Source of the DNA: Carboxydothermus pertinax
GTDB lineage: Bacteria > Bacillota > Z-2901 > Carboxydothermales > Carboxydothermaceae
Length of the DNA: 49,002 nt
Reading direction: 5' to 3'
Assembly: GCF_001950255.1 (NCBI RefSeq)
Contig: NZ_BDJK01000015.1
Coordinates: forward strand, 46,443 to 95,444
Shown here: in pieces, positions 1 through 8,292 of the stretch
Numbering within the stretch: the stretch's first letter is position 1
How the letters are laid out: each line of letters opens with the position of its first letter
Made by a program: the position numbers and the translations under genes
The notes under the pieces: generated by a model
Database searches by the model: none
Seen by the model: the letters and a program-made list of their open reading frames with translations, nothing else
Told to the model about the DNA's origin: nothing

Positions 1-181
1 ACCGGTGGCGGAAGTTACGCGCGAAAGTTCTACAGCCCTGAGAATCGATCAAAACAACGTTGATATCGAAACCGAAATGGTAGATTTAGCCTATAATCAA
101 CTTTATTATGAAACGGCTGTGGAGCGGCTAAAAGGAACCTTTGCTTCATTAGAAACGGTAATAACCGGTGGAAGGAGGTAA
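1..181 (+). CDS. flgB: Flagellar basal-body rod protein FlgB, 3' end only
   Basis: Open reading frame entering from the left edge (frame of base 2) and ending at TAA 179-181, giving the last 59 residues. The end contains EMVDLAYNQLYYETAVERLK, which matches the conserved C-terminal helix of FlgB, a proximal rod subunit. It lies 4 bases before flgC, the usual flgB-flgC-fliE order of Firmicutes. The start and N-terminal rod motif lie outside the window. Confidence 0.85.
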   Translation, partial: PVAEVTRESSTALRIDQNNVDIETEMVDLAYNQLYYETAVERLKGTFASLETVITGGRR

Positions 182-185
182 ATAA

Positions 186-602
186 ATGGCATTTTTTAGT
201 TCCTTTCAAATTACTGCTTCCGCTCTTACCGCCCACCGTTTATGGCTGGATACCATTGTCGATAATATGGCCAATGTCAATACTACCCGGACCCCAGCCG
301 GCGGTACCTACAATCGCCGGGAAGTGGTATTTGAAGAAATCTTGGATGCTAAAACCGGGTTTACCGGGGCCGGGGTTAGGGTTAGCCGGATAATTGAAGA
401 TACCAAGACTCCCTATCGCTACGTTTTTAACCCCAATCACCCCGATGCCGATCCTAATACTGGGTTGGTAAAGTATCCCAATGTTAATATCAACGATGAG
501 ATTGTTAATTTACTTGCGGCCCAAAGGGCTTATGAAGCAAATGTAACGGTATTTAATACGGCAAAAGCAATGTACGCTAAAGCTCTTGAGCTTAGCCGTT
601 AG
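186..602 (+). CDS. flgC: Flagellar basal-body rod protein FlgC
   Basis: 138-residue proximal rod protein, normal length for FlgC. The N-terminal helix carries the rod/hook signature around LDTIVDNMANVNT (residues 21-33). The C-terminus has the family pattern VNLLAAQRAYEANVTVFNTA, which packs with the N-terminal helix in the assembled rod. The ATG follows a strong Shine-Dalgarno (GGAGG at 174-178) by 7 bases. It is exported by the flagellar type III apparatus, so no Sec signal is expected or seen. Flanked by flgB and fliE. Confidence 0.97.
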   Translation: MAFFSSFQITASALTAHRLWLDTIVDNMANVNTTRTPAGGTYNRREVVFEEILDAKTGFTGAGVRVSRIIEDTKTPYRYVFNPNHPDADPNTGLVKYPNVNINDEIVNLLAAQRAYEANVTVFNTAKAMYAKALELSR

Positions 603-613
603 GAGGGGTAAAA

Positions 614-901
614 GTGGAAATTACCGGTATCTCTTTACCAAATACTATTTTACTTAATAATTCGGAACAAACTGCAAAAACTTTAGATTTTGAAAAGAAA
701 CTTGCTGAGGCTTTAGATAAAGTTAATGAAAAACAGTTGAATTCCGAGCAAGTAACCCAGGATTTTTTAGCAGGGAAAGTGGATGATATTCATCAGGTTT
801 TAATTTTAGCTCAAGAAGCGAAGTTAAGTTTAGAATTAGCAGTGGAGGTACGCAACAAAATAGTTGAAGCTTACCAGGAAATTAGCCGGATGCAGATTTA
901 A
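614..901 (+). CDS. fliE: Flagellar hook-basal body protein FliE
   Basis: 95-residue protein starting at GTG 614 behind AGGAGGGG (601-608). FliE is the adaptor between the FliF MS ring and the rod and a first substrate of the export gate. Family features are the C-terminal pattern VLILAQEAKLSLELAVEVRNKIVEAYQEI and the small size. The middle is rich in charged and Gln residues. Its place between flgC and fliF is the canonical one and supports the assignment. Confidence 0.93.
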   Translation: MEITGISLPNTILLNNSEQTAKTLDFEKKLAEALDKVNEKQLNSEQVTQDFLAGKVDDIHQVLILAQEAKLSLELAVEVRNKIVEAYQEISRMQI

Positions 902-925
902 ATGGCTTAGGATAGGAGGAATTAA

Positions 926-2512
926 ATGGATTTTCAAAGCCTCCTGGCAAACTTAAAACAACGTTATAAAAATTTAAACAGTTTTCAAAAAAGAGTATAC
1001 GGAATTTTACTGTTTACGGCAGTATTGACGTTAATTTTAAGCTATATTTTTTTTGGTCGACCCAGCTACACACCTCTTGCGACCGGTTTGGATGCCAAAG
1101 AAGCCGGCGCGATTGTTGAAAAATTAAAAGAATGGAAGATAAGTTATAAACTCGGGGATGAGGGAACAACGATTTTGGTCCCTAAAAACCAGGTTTATGA
1201 AGCTCGGATTAAACTCGCCAGCGCCGGGGTTTTAGAAACTAACAGCGGCATTGGTTTTGAACTTTTTGATCAGACCAAACTGGGGGCCAGCGATTTCGAG
1301 AACCAGGTCAATTACCAGCGGGCGTTACAGGAAGAGTTAAGAAGAACCATTGTGCAGTTAGAGGCGGTAGAAGATGCCCGGGTCCACTTGGTTCTTCCGG
1401 AAAAAAGCGTATTTATTTCCGAAGAAAAGCCAGCAACTGCCAGCATATTACTTAAATTAAAACCTCTTAAAAAATTAACACCCGAAGAGATAAAAGGTAT
1501 TATTTATCTGGTAGCCAATAGTGTAGAAGGTTTAAAACCGGAAAATGTTCAAGTGGTAGATACATACGGGAATGTGCTTTCCGATCAGGTGGATTTAAGC
1601 TCAAGTTTATCGGCGCAATCCGGACGTCAGCAAGAAATGAAAAGGCAGTTTGAAACGGAGTTAACAAATCGAATTAATAACCTGCTCACCACTATTTTAG
1701 GTCCGGGGAAGGCAGTGGTGAGTATTAATGCCGATCTGGATTTTAACCAGGAGGAAAGTACTACTCAGGTGGCACTTCCCGGACCGCTGGTCAGCGAGCA
1801 GGGGAGCAAAGAAGTGGTTTACGGTAGTCCGGGGGCTTCGGGAGTGGTAGGAAGTGGACCCAATACTAATCCAAATTACACCTACATAACTGGCAATGTG
1901 TACGGAGAAGTGCAGTCGAAAGAAGATTTTACCCGCAACTATCAGGTTGGACAAACAGTCTATAAATTGGTCAAGGCACCGGGAGCGGTGAAGCGGTTAT
2001 CCGCAGCTATTGCTATCGACTCGGGAGTGCCGGCAACGGACGTAAATAAAATTCGGGATATTGTAGCTGCAGCCATGGGTTACGATCAAAATCGCGGCGA
2101 CCAAATTGTAATAAACACTATTACTTTTGACAAATCTCTTGAAAAACAAATGGCTGCTCAACAGGCTCAACTACAAAAAGAGCAACAGTTAAGGCAAAAC
2201 CTTTATAAATGGATTGCAATAGGCGTTGGAGCCCTGCTAGTGTTAAGTATGTTGGTGTTTTTAGGAGTGCGCAAATTTCGGAAAAAACCGGCAGAGATGT
2301 TGGGGGTTGCTCCTAAAACCCCCATGGAGCTTAGTAAATTAGAAGCAGCGGTGGCCGCTGAAGGAAGACCGGGAATCAAAATTCAAGAATTACCAGAGGA
2401 AGACCTTGCGGTCAATAAAGTTCAATTAGAAATTGAAACAATCAAATCGTTGGTAGAGCAAAGACCCGATGAGGTAGCCATGGTTTTGCGTGCCTGGATG
2501 TCGGAAGAGTAG
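926..2512 (+). CDS. fliF: Flagellar MS-ring protein FliF
   Basis: 528 residues, the usual FliF length. Two membrane segments are visible: one near residues 25-45 (ILLFTAVLTLILSYIFF) and one near 430-450 (WIAIGVGALLVLSMLVFLGV). Between them lie the periplasmic ring-building domains, including YQRALQEELRRTIVQLEAVE and VHLVLPEKSVF, both typical of the YscJ/FliF fold. The C-terminal tail (VAMVLRAWMSEE) is the short cytoplasmic segment that binds FliG. FliF forms the membrane platform on which rotor and export apparatus assemble. Shine-Dalgarno AGGAGGA precedes the ATG. Confidence 0.97.
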   Translation: MDFQSLLANLKQRYKNLNSFQKRVYGILLFTAVLTLILSYIFFGRPSYTPLATGLDAKEAGAIVEKLKEWKISYKLGDEGTTILVPKNQVYEARIKLASAGVLETNSGIGFELFDQTKLGASDFENQVNYQRALQEELRRTIVQLEAVEDARVHLVLPEKSVFISEEKPATASILLKLKPLKKLTPEEIKGIIYLVANSVEGLKPENVQVVDTYGNVLSDQVDLSSSLSAQSGRQQEMKRQFETELTNRINNLLTTILGPGKAVVSINADLDFNQEESTTQVALPGPLVSEQGSKEVVYGSPGASGVVGSGPNTNPNYTYITGNVYGEVQSKEDFTRNYQVGQTVYKLVKAPGAVKRLSAAIAIDSGVPATDVNKIRDIVAAAMGYDQNRGDQIVINTITFDKSLEKQMAAQQAQLQKEQQLRQNLYKWIAIGVGALLVLSMLVFLGVRKFRKKPAEMLGVAPKTPMELSKLEAAVAAEGRPGIKIQELPEEDLAVNKVQLEIETIKSLVEQRPDEVAMVLRAWMSEE

Positions 2513-2533
2513 GATAGATGAGGGGGGGCGGCA

Positions 2534-3109
2534 ATGGCCCGGGAAGAAACGAGAAAAAAAAATATCAATAAAATAGCCAAGTTGTTAATTGCTTTAGGAC
2601 CAGAACATTCAGCAAAGATTTTGGCAAAACATTTTACCGAGGAAGAAATTGAAAAAATATCGATGGCTGTTGCCACTATAGGCCAGATCTCTCCTGAGGA
2701 ACGCCAAAAGGTAGTGGAAGAATTTTTGGAACTTTACCGGGCTCAGGAATTTATTACCACAGGCGGCGTAAGCTATGCCAAAGAGATGTTAGAAAAAGCT
2801 TTAGGACCGCAAAAAGCTAACGAAATTATCAAAAAACTAATAAATATTACGGCCAAAATGCCCTTTCAGATGCTACGCAAAGCAGATGCCAAGCAGTTGG
2901 TGAATTTTATCCAAAATGAACATCCGCAAACCATTGCTTTAGTGCTATCATATCTTTTGCCCGAGCAGGCAGCTATGATTTTATCTTCAATGCCGGAAGA
3001 AATGCAAAGTGATATTATTAAGAGAATTGCTACTATGGAGCGAACTTCCCCGGAAGTTATCCATGAAATTGAAGCAATTTTAGAAAAAAAAAGTTTCATC
3101 GGTGTTTGA
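2534..3109 (+). CDS. fliG: Flagellar motor switch protein FliG, N-terminal and middle domains (frame broken)
   Basis: 191 codons starting at ATG 2534. It encodes the FliG N domain, which binds FliF, and the middle domain with the EHPQ motif (NEHPQTIALVLSYL) that contacts FliM. FliG is normally about 335 residues. Here the frame runs through an A9 tract (3084-3092) and stops at TGA 3107-3109 after a foreign tail SFIGV. With eight A's the reading would be LEKKVSSVFEQNYTKAGG, matching the family and joining the next frame. The product may therefore be truncated, restored by slippage, or reflect a sequence error. Confidence 0.9.
   Translation: MAREETRKKNINKIAKLLIALGPEHSAKILAKHFTEEEIEKISMAVATIGQISPEERQKVVEEFLELYRAQEFITTGGVSYAKEMLEKALGPQKANEIIKKLINITAKMPFQMLRKADAKQLVNFIQNEHPQTIALVLSYLLPEQAAMILSSMPEEMQSDIIKRIATMERTSPEVIHEIEAILEKKSFIGV
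3084..3092 (+). other. A9 homopolymer at the fliG frame break (possible slippage site)
   Basis: Nine consecutive A's, 15 bases before the premature TGA. Removing one A joins the two fliG frames exactly at the linker between the middle and C-terminal domains, with conserved residues on both sides. Runs of this length are known sites of RNA polymerase slippage and also of mutation and base-calling error. The sequence alone cannot separate these. Confidence 0.75.
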
Positions 3110-3551
3110 GCAAAATTATACCAAGGCCGGTGGTATTGAGACGGTTGTGGAGATTTTAAACAGGGTAGACCGTTCTACCGAAAAGAATATTCTCGAGGAT
3201 TTAGAACAGGAAAACCAGGAGTTAGTAGAAGAGATCAGAAAGCGGATGTTTGTCTTTGAAGATATTGTCACTTTGGACGATATGGCAATCCAGCGGGTAT
3301 TACGGGAAGTGGAAAGCCGGGATTTGGCCTTTGCTCTCAAAGGTTCTACCGAAGAAGTCAAACAGCGGATCATGAAGAACCTCTCCAAGCGGGCAGCGGA
3401 AATGTTAAACGACGAATTAGCCTATATGGGGCCTGTGCGGCTAAGAGATGTGGAGCAGGCTCAGCAGAAGATTGTGGCCATTATCCGTCGCTTAGAAGAA
3501 GCGGGAGAAATTATAATTTCCCGAGGTGGAGAAGATGCCCTGGTTATTTAA
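3102..3551 (+). CDS. fliG: Flagellar motor switch protein FliG, C-terminal domain (frame broken)
   Basis: Continuation of FliG in the other frame. The first possible start is GTG 3102, which overlaps the upstream stop. It carries the rotor-stator part: the helix KRMFVFEDIVTLDD, the charged torque helix around DMAIQRVLREVESRDLAFAL, and the C-terminal LRDVEQAQQKIVAIIRRLEE. No Shine-Dalgarno precedes GTG 3102, so separate efficient translation is unlikely. It is best read as the second half of one gene. The end overlaps the start of fliH by 17 bases. Confidence 0.9.
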   Translation: MFEQNYTKAGGIETVVEILNRVDRSTEKNILEDLEQENQELVEEIRKRMFVFEDIVTLDDMAIQRVLREVESRDLAFALKGSTEEVKQRIMKNLSKRAAEMLNDELAYMGPVRLRDVEQAQQKIVAIIRRLEEAGEIIISRGGEDALVI

Positions 3552-4242
3552 AAGTAGCTTAATTGCCAAAGAGATAACTCAGCAAGAGGCAAAAGCCGCC
3601 AAAGTTCCGGTAAGGAAAATCCAGCTAACGTTTGGGCGGGAAAGTGTCGAAGAGCATAGTGAGACCAATGAAATGCTTGGAAAAGCAAAGGAAGAAGCCC
3701 GGAGGATAATTGACCGGGCACAACAAGAGGGAGAGGCCATTAAAGAAAAAGCCCGCTTAGAAGGTTTTAATCAGGGCTATGCTGACGGGCAACAGAAAGC
3801 CCAAAAGGAGTACGAAAAGTTAGCGACAAAGTTGCAGGCAGTATTTAAAAAACTAACAAAACAACGTATTTTGGAGATCCAGCAGGAAAGGCAAAAGATT
3901 TTAGCCGAGTTGGAACCGCAAATCTTTAATTTTGTTGAAACAGCGTTGCAAAAACTTTTAGGGGAATTACCGGAAGCTACCACATTATTTTATCGTAAAT
4001 GGCTGGGAGAAGCCCTTAATCGTTTTAAGGAAAAAAAACTTGCAACAATATTTGTAAACCCTGAGGAATACGGAATGATTAAAAATATTTTAGAGCAAAA
4101 TGGAGCCTTTAATGAAATTATTTTACTAACTGAACCGGAAATCGCGGTCGGTACTGTACTCTTAAAAGGGGAAGAAAATTATGTAGTTTCTTTGAAGGTT
4201 TTTACCGAAGAAATTCTTCAAAAGCTTAGAGACGGAGTCTAA
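3535..4242 (+). CDS. fliH: Flagellar assembly protein FliH (regulator of the FliI ATPase)
   Basis: 235 residues from ATG 3535, chosen because GAGGTGG (3523-3529) is well spaced for it; an in-frame GTG at 3526 overlaps that site. The middle is a charged, probably coiled-coil segment with the glycine-spaced motif [11 protein letters not shown] (about residues 81-91) typical of the FliH/YscL stalk. The C-terminal half resembles the ATPase-binding domain. FliH holds FliI at the export gate and resembles the peripheral stalk of F-type ATPases. It lies between fliG and fliI, as usual. Confidence 0.9.
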   Translation: MPWLFKSSLIAKEITQQEAKAAKVPVRKIQLTFGRESVEEHSETNEMLGKAKEEARRIIDRAQQEGEAIKEKARLEGFNQGYADGQQKAQKEYEKLATKLQAVFKKLTKQRILEIQQERQKILAELEPQIFNFVETALQKLLGELPEATTLFYRKWLGEALNRFKEKKLATIFVNPEEYGMIKNILEQNGAFNEIILLTEPEIAVGTVLLKGEENYVVSLKVFTEEILQKLRDGV

Positions 4243-4243
4243 G

Positions 4244-5545
4244 ATGATAGGGCAAAAACTTACTGTTTTAAATCAAGAAATTGACCGGCACGAGTTTTTA
4301 AAACCCTGGGGTGTTGTGCACAAGGTTATTGGGCTAACGGTGGAAGCGGTTGGACTTAAAGTTTCGATTGGTGAGACCGTTGAAATATTTACCGGCGGTG
4401 ACAAAGTATTAGCGGAAGTAGTTGGTTTTAAAGAGGATAATGCTGTGTTGATGCCTTTAGGTGATATTACCGGGGTAAGCCTTGGAAGCTTGGTCCGCCC
4501 GTTAGGAAGACCTCTTCAAATTACCGTAGGACCTTCTCTTTTAGGAAAAATTTTAGATGGGCTGGGTCGTCCGTTAAATGAACAGAAAGTTTATGGGCGA
4601 AGGTATCCCATTGACCGCATGCCGCCAAACCCGCTAACGCGTAAGCGGATTTCTGCAAAGTTTGCTACTGGAATTAAGGCAATCGATGGGCTTTTAACCT
4701 GCGGCGAAGGGCAAAGATTGGGTATCTTTGCGGGAAGCGGTGTAGGAAAAAGTACCCTTCTGGGGATGATCGCCCGTTATGCCGAAGCTGATGTTAACGT
4801 AATTGCGCTGATTGGTGAACGGGGGCGGGAAGTTCTAGACTTTATAGAAAAAGATTTGGGTGAAGGGCTTAAAAAGTCAGTTCTGGTGGTGGCAACTTCC
4901 GAGCAGCCTGCTTTATTTCGTTTAAAAGGAGCTTTTGTGGCTACAGCTATTGCTGAATATTTTAGAGATCAGGGAAAAAAAGTTCTTTTAATGATGGACT
5001 CCCTTACCCGTTTTGCTATGGCCCAAAGAGAGGTGGGGCTTGCAGCCGGTGAACCGCCTTCATCACGGGGATATACCCCGTCGGTATTTGCTCTCCTTCC
5101 CAAACTGGTAGAAAGAGCGGGAAACGATGCCAAAGGCTCTATCACCGCCTTTTACACAGTTCTGGTTGAAGGGGATGATTTTAATGAACCAATTGCTGAT
5201 GCGGTAAGGGGCCTTTTGGATGGCCATATAGTTTTAAGCCGCCAGTTAGCGGGAAAGGGACATTTTCCGGCAATTGACATTTTAGCCAGTAACAGCCGTT
5301 TAATGCCGGATTTGGTAAGTGGCGAACACTGGCAACAAGCCTTGCGGATAAGAGAACTTCTTGACGTTTACCGGCAAAATGAAGATTTAATCTTAATTGG
5401 TGCTTATAAACCTGGGACTAATCCAACTTTAGACCAGGCAATAAAATTAATGCCGACCCTTAATGCTTTTCTCAGGCAAAGACAGGATGAAGGGGTAAGT
5501 TTTGAAAAAACCAAGGAAGAACTTAGTAATTTTGCGGAGGTATAA
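4244..5545 (+). CDS. fliI: Flagellum-specific ATPase FliI
   Basis: 433 residues, the normal length for FliI, the ATPase of the flagellar type III exporter. The P-loop GSGVGKS lies near residues 164-170, the glutamate-containing IGERGRE near 192-198, and the Walker B strand [11 protein letters not shown] near 245-255. The segment [20 protein letters not shown] is highly conserved in FliI/YscN. The gene begins one base after the fliH stop, and fliJ follows by 3 bases, giving the usual fliH-fliI-fliJ ATPase module. Confidence 0.98.
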   Translation: MIGQKLTVLNQEIDRHEFLKPWGVVHKVIGLTVEAVGLKVSIGETVEIFTGGDKVLAEVVGFKEDNAVLMPLGDITGVSLGSLVRPLGRPLQITVGPSLLGKILDGLGRPLNEQKVYGRRYPIDRMPPNPLTRKRISAKFATGIKAIDGLLTCGEGQRLGIFAGSGVGKSTLLGMIARYAEADVNVIALIGERGREVLDFIEKDLGEGLKKSVLVVATSEQPALFRLKGAFVATAIAEYFRDQGKKVLLMMDSLTRFAMAQREVGLAAGEPPSSRGYTPSVFALLPKLVERAGNDAKGSITAFYTVLVEGDDFNEPIADAVRGLLDGHIVLSRQLAGKGHFPAIDILASNSRLMPDLVSGEHWQQALRIRELLDVYRQNEDLILIGAYKPGTNPTLDQAIKLMPTLNAFLRQRQDEGVSFEKTKEELSNFAEV

Positions 5546-5548
5546 ACG

Positions 5549-5971
5549 ATGCCGAAGTTTTCTTTCCGTATGGCAAAGGTTGAAAAAGTGCGCGCCATAG
5601 AAGCTGATGAGCATAAGCGAATTTTTCAGGAAAAAATCCAGGCGGTAAAACGTCAGGAAGAAAAAATTAAAAATATCGATGCCGCTATTTCCCATGAATT
5701 AAAAATAAATGACCTTTTATTTAGGGAACACCAGTTAGAGCGTTTGGAATACCTTGCTACAGAAAAATGGTTTTTAGAAAAAGAAAAAGATAGACTTCTT
5801 TTTGAACAGGAAAAAGCTAAGGAACAGTATATCGCCAAAAAAATTGAACATAAAAAGTTAGAAATCCTGCGGGATAAAGCCTTTGCATTATATCGGGAAG
5901 AGGTTGGCCGCAAAACTCAAGCTGTTTTAGATGAATTGTCCTTAATAAGTTTTCAAAGAAGGAAAAATTAG
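5549..5971 (+). CDS. fliJ: Flagellar export chaperone FliJ
   Basis: 140 residues, almost entirely charged helix with heptad-like spacing (many Glu, Lys, Gln, Arg), as expected of the antiparallel coiled coil of FliJ. That protein acts as the central stalk of the FliI hexamer and as an escort for export substrates. Sequence conservation in the family is low, so length, helical character and position directly behind fliI carry the assignment. It ends with FQRRKN before a strong ribosome binding site for fliK. Confidence 0.85.
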   Translation: MPKFSFRMAKVEKVRAIEADEHKRIFQEKIQAVKRQEEKIKNIDAAISHELKINDLLFREHQLERLEYLATEKWFLEKEKDRLLFEQEKAKEQYIAKKIEHKKLEILRDKAFALYREEVGRKTQAVLDELSLISFQRRKN

Positions 5972-6009
5972 AATTTTAAGACCATTAACTTAGAAAGGAG
6001 GTGAGAAGG

Positions 6010-7425
6010 GTGAAAGTAAATGGGGTTGCTTTGGCACCAGACCAAAAGTCAATTCCGGATTCTCTAATGGATATTTTAACTGTTATAGATGATACCTTTG
6101 AAAAGGTTTTTTCTGAAATTCTTTTAAAAGGCAATGCATTTACTGCTGATTTTTCTTTAAAAATGAGTGAGCCAGAGAATAATGTTATAAAGCCTCAAGA
6201 GGATCAGCAAAAAACCGTAGAGCAAGAAGTTGAGTCACTCGCAACGGAATTAAATTTTGTGCTTCCTTGGTTTGGTTCTTACTTAATACCAAAAACTGTT
6301 GATGGAGTAGTGGGTAGAGAACTTGCAGGAAATGATGGTGGGAAGGAAATTTCTCAAGATGTGGTTGTTGCAGCAGCGAGAGTAATTGAAGAGAAAAATA
6401 GCAGGTATTTGGATAAGATTAGCATATCTCTGGTAGCGGAAAGAAAAGAGCCAGAAAAAGAGATAAACTTAACTAAAAACATTCCTAAAGAAGTCATGCC
6501 AGAAAATGGTGCAAACATTCTCCAAAAGACCCCGGAAGCGGCAAAAGCATTGGCCAGTAACAATCCGGTGAAGGGAAATATTTCCGGGGTAGAACCAGCG
6601 GAGTTAACTTTGAAGGTGTCAAAGATTGGTACATCTCTGGTAGCGGAAAGAGAAGAGCCAGAAAAAGAGATAAACTTAACTAAAAACATTCCCAAGGAAG
6701 TCATGCCAGAAAATGGTGCAAACATTCTCCAAAAGATCCCGATAGCGGCAAAAGCATTGGCCAGTAACAATCCGGTGAAGGGAAATATTTCCGGGGTAGA
6801 ACCAGCGGAGTTAACTTTGAAGGTGTCAAAGATTGGTACATCTCTGGTAGCGGAAAGAAAAGAGCCAGAAAAAGAGATAAACGTAGCTAAAAACATTCCC
6901 AAGGAAGTTACACAAGCTGCGCCAACTGAAACTACACAATCTTATGTTTTTATTAAAGAACCGCTGGATTTTGCTAAAAATTTTAACCAATGCCAGAATC
7001 AAAATAAAATTGATTATCCGGCTTTTTCCGAAAAAATCGTGGCACTTGTACAAAAAACCGTACAAACCAAAGAAAAGACCGCGGCTGTTTTAAAGCTTTA
7101 TCCGGAAGAATTTGGGGAAGTAAAAGTAGAAGTAAAGCTTTTGGCAAACAATGTGGATATAGCTTTAAAAGTTACATCAAGCGATGCAGCAAACTATCTC
7201 CAAAATTTAGCTAAAGACTTAGCTACAGCTTTACAAAAACATAATTTAGAGCTAACAGGTTACGTTGTTGGCTTTGAACAGCAAAGTTCAAAAGGAAACC
7301 CTGGCAATTCTCAGCACCAAAGAGTTCCTCTTAAACCTTCCCGTTTTCAAAACGTAATAGACGAGCCTATATTTGAGATAGCGGGATGGCAGGAAAGAGT
7401 TACAGGTTTAAACTACTTAATTTAA
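6010..7425 (+). CDS. fliK: Flagellar hook-length control protein FliK
   Basis: 471 residues from GTG 6010, chosen because AAAGGAGGTG (5994-6003) is well spaced for it; an in-frame GTG at 6001 overlaps that site. The C-terminal domain (about residues 345-430) has the Flg_hook pattern LKLYPEEFGEVKVEVKLL and switches export from hook to filament substrates. The N-terminal ruler part contains a 69-residue unit present in two full copies and one partial copy, so ruler length has changed by tandem duplication. Position before flgD is standard. Confidence 0.88.
   Translation: MKVNGVALAPDQKSIPDSLMDILTVIDDTFEKVFSEILLKGNAFTADFSLKMSEPENNVIKPQEDQQKTVEQEVESLATELNFVLPWFGSYLIPKTVDGVVGRELAGNDGGKEISQDVVVAAARVIEEKNSRYLDKISISLVAERKEPEKEINLTKNIPKEVMPENGANILQKTPEAAKALASNNPVKGNISGVEPAELTLKVSKIGTSLVAEREEPEKEINLTKNIPKEVMPENGANILQKIPIAAKALASNNPVKGNISGVEPAELTLKVSKIGTSLVAERKEPEKEINVAKNIPKEVTQAAPTETTQSYVFIKEPLDFAKNFNQCQNQNKIDYPAFSEKIVALVQKTVQTKEKTAAVLKLYPEEFGEVKVEVKLLANNVDIALKVTSSDAANYLQNLAKDLATALQKHNLELTGYVVGFEQQSSKGNPGNSQHQRVPLKPSRFQNVIDEPIFEIAGWQERVTGLNYLI
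6427..6912 (+). repeat. 207-bp tandem direct repeat inside fliK (two full copies plus a partial third)
   Basis: The segment beginning TCTCTGGTAGCGGAAAG recurs at 6427, 6634 and 6841, an exact 207-base (69-codon) period. Copies 1 and 2 differ by only a few bases (for example KTPEAA versus KIPIAA), and copy 3 diverges after about 70 bases. The near identity implies recent duplication, and the multiple-of-three period keeps the fliK frame open. Confidence 0.97.
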
Positions 7426-7437
7426 GGAGGTGTTTGG

Positions 7438-7839
7438 GTGATTGGTGAAGTTTCAAGTGTAACCTCTCAAGTGGCAACTACAAATTCTTCAACTTCTAAG
7501 CTTAATATGGATAAAGATGCATTTTTAAAAATTTTCCTGGCGCAGCTTCAGTATCAGGATCCTTTAAATCCGGCTAACGGTACTGAGTTTATTGCCGAGC
7601 TTGCTCAATTTGGTATGCTCGAACAGCTAGCAAACCTAGCCGATGCGTTAAATCAATTGCTGCAGTTTGAACAAAAAGCCCAGGCAGCAAGCTTAATTGG
7701 TAAAACAGTGAAAATTGCTGGAAATGGAAACAGCCTGGTGGAAGGGTTGGTTAGCGCAGTACGTTGGTCTGGGGGACGGGTGACCTTGGTGGTCAATGAT
7801 CAAGAATATGACCCGGCTGCGGTTATTGAGGTGAAGTAA
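7438..7839 (+). CDS. flgD: Flagellar hook assembly scaffold FlgD
   Basis: 133 residues from GTG 7438 behind AGGAGGTG. The N-terminal signature FLKIFLAQLQYQDPLNP, followed by EFIAELAQFGMLEQLANL, is diagnostic of the FlgD N domain. SLIGKTV near residue 85 begins the short C-terminal part. The large Ig-like C-terminal region of enterobacterial FlgD is missing, as in other Firmicutes. FlgD caps the growing hook and is exported. It lies between fliK and the hook gene, as usual. Confidence 0.95.
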   Translation: MIGEVSSVTSQVATTNSSTSKLNMDKDAFLKIFLAQLQYQDPLNPANGTEFIAELAQFGMLEQLANLADALNQLLQFEQKAQAASLIGKTVKIAGNGNSLVEGLVSAVRWSGGRVTLVVNDQEYDPAAVIEVK

Positions 7840-7840
7840 G

Positions 7841-8215
7841 ATGAGTCAAGTTGGGAAGATTCAGGAGTTAATAACGGTAACGTCTCAGCCTAATTCTAAT
7901 ATCAAGCCAGCAACAACTGTGACACTAAGCTTTGAACAGCTTTTGCAGAAGACTGAGAAAAAGTTAAAGTTATCGGCTCACGCGGAAAAACGTTTAAGCG
8001 AACGGGGTATAAACTTGAGTCAGGAGGACTTACAAAAAATATCCCGGGCATTAGACCAGGCAAAAAGCAAAGGGGCTAAAAACAGTTTGGTTGTTTACGG
8101 TGATTTAGCGATCATAGCGTCGGCTGTTAATAAAACAGTAATTACCGTTTCTAAAACTACCCAGTTAGATGAACAAATAGTAACTAATATTGATAGTGCT
8201 ATTTTACTTAAGTAA
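7841..8215 (+). CDS. Flagellar operon protein of the TIGR02530 type
   Basis: 124-residue protein starting one base after flgD. The middle (LSAHAEKRLSERGINLSQED, then ALDQAKSKGAKNSLVVYGDLAIIASAVNKTVITV) matches my recollection of a small family found between flgD and flgE in Firmicutes flagellar operons. Its role is not established; an export or hook assembly accessory function is inferred only from location. No signal peptide or membrane segment is visible. Confidence 0.75.
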   Translation: MSQVGKIQELITVTSQPNSNIKPATTVTLSFEQLLQKTEKKLKLSAHAEKRLSERGINLSQEDLQKISRALDQAKSKGAKNSLVVYGDLAIIASAVNKTVITVSKTTQLDEQIVTNIDSAILLK

Positions 8216-8292
8216 AAGGGCTGGACCGCAAGGAGGCCCTCACCGCTGAACGACGGAGGCGGAAAATAACTAAAACTTTAGGGGGTATAAAA
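8216..8292 (+). other. GC-rich spacer with two short hairpins before flgE
   Basis: A 77-base gap in an operon where genes otherwise nearly touch. It can form AGGGC/GCCCT (8217-8221 with 8236-8240) and CCGC/GCGG (8243-8246 with 8259-8262). Neither is followed by a U-run, so they are not terminators. No open frame of note is present. They might be mRNA-stability or processing elements ahead of the abundantly needed hook gene. Confidence 0.35.

Noticed and set aside
3102-3551. Second fliG frame as an independent gene
   Set aside because: There is no ribosome site at GTG 3102 and the sequence continues the FliG family alignment without a gap.
6354-6902. A 182-codon - strand frame inside fliK
   Set aside because: It mirrors the tandem repeat of fliK, has no ribosome site, and its repeats follow fliK codon phase.
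8216-8292. Possible riboswitch before flgE
   Set aside because: The hairpins do not fit any class I know and there is no expression platform; kept only as a structured spacer.
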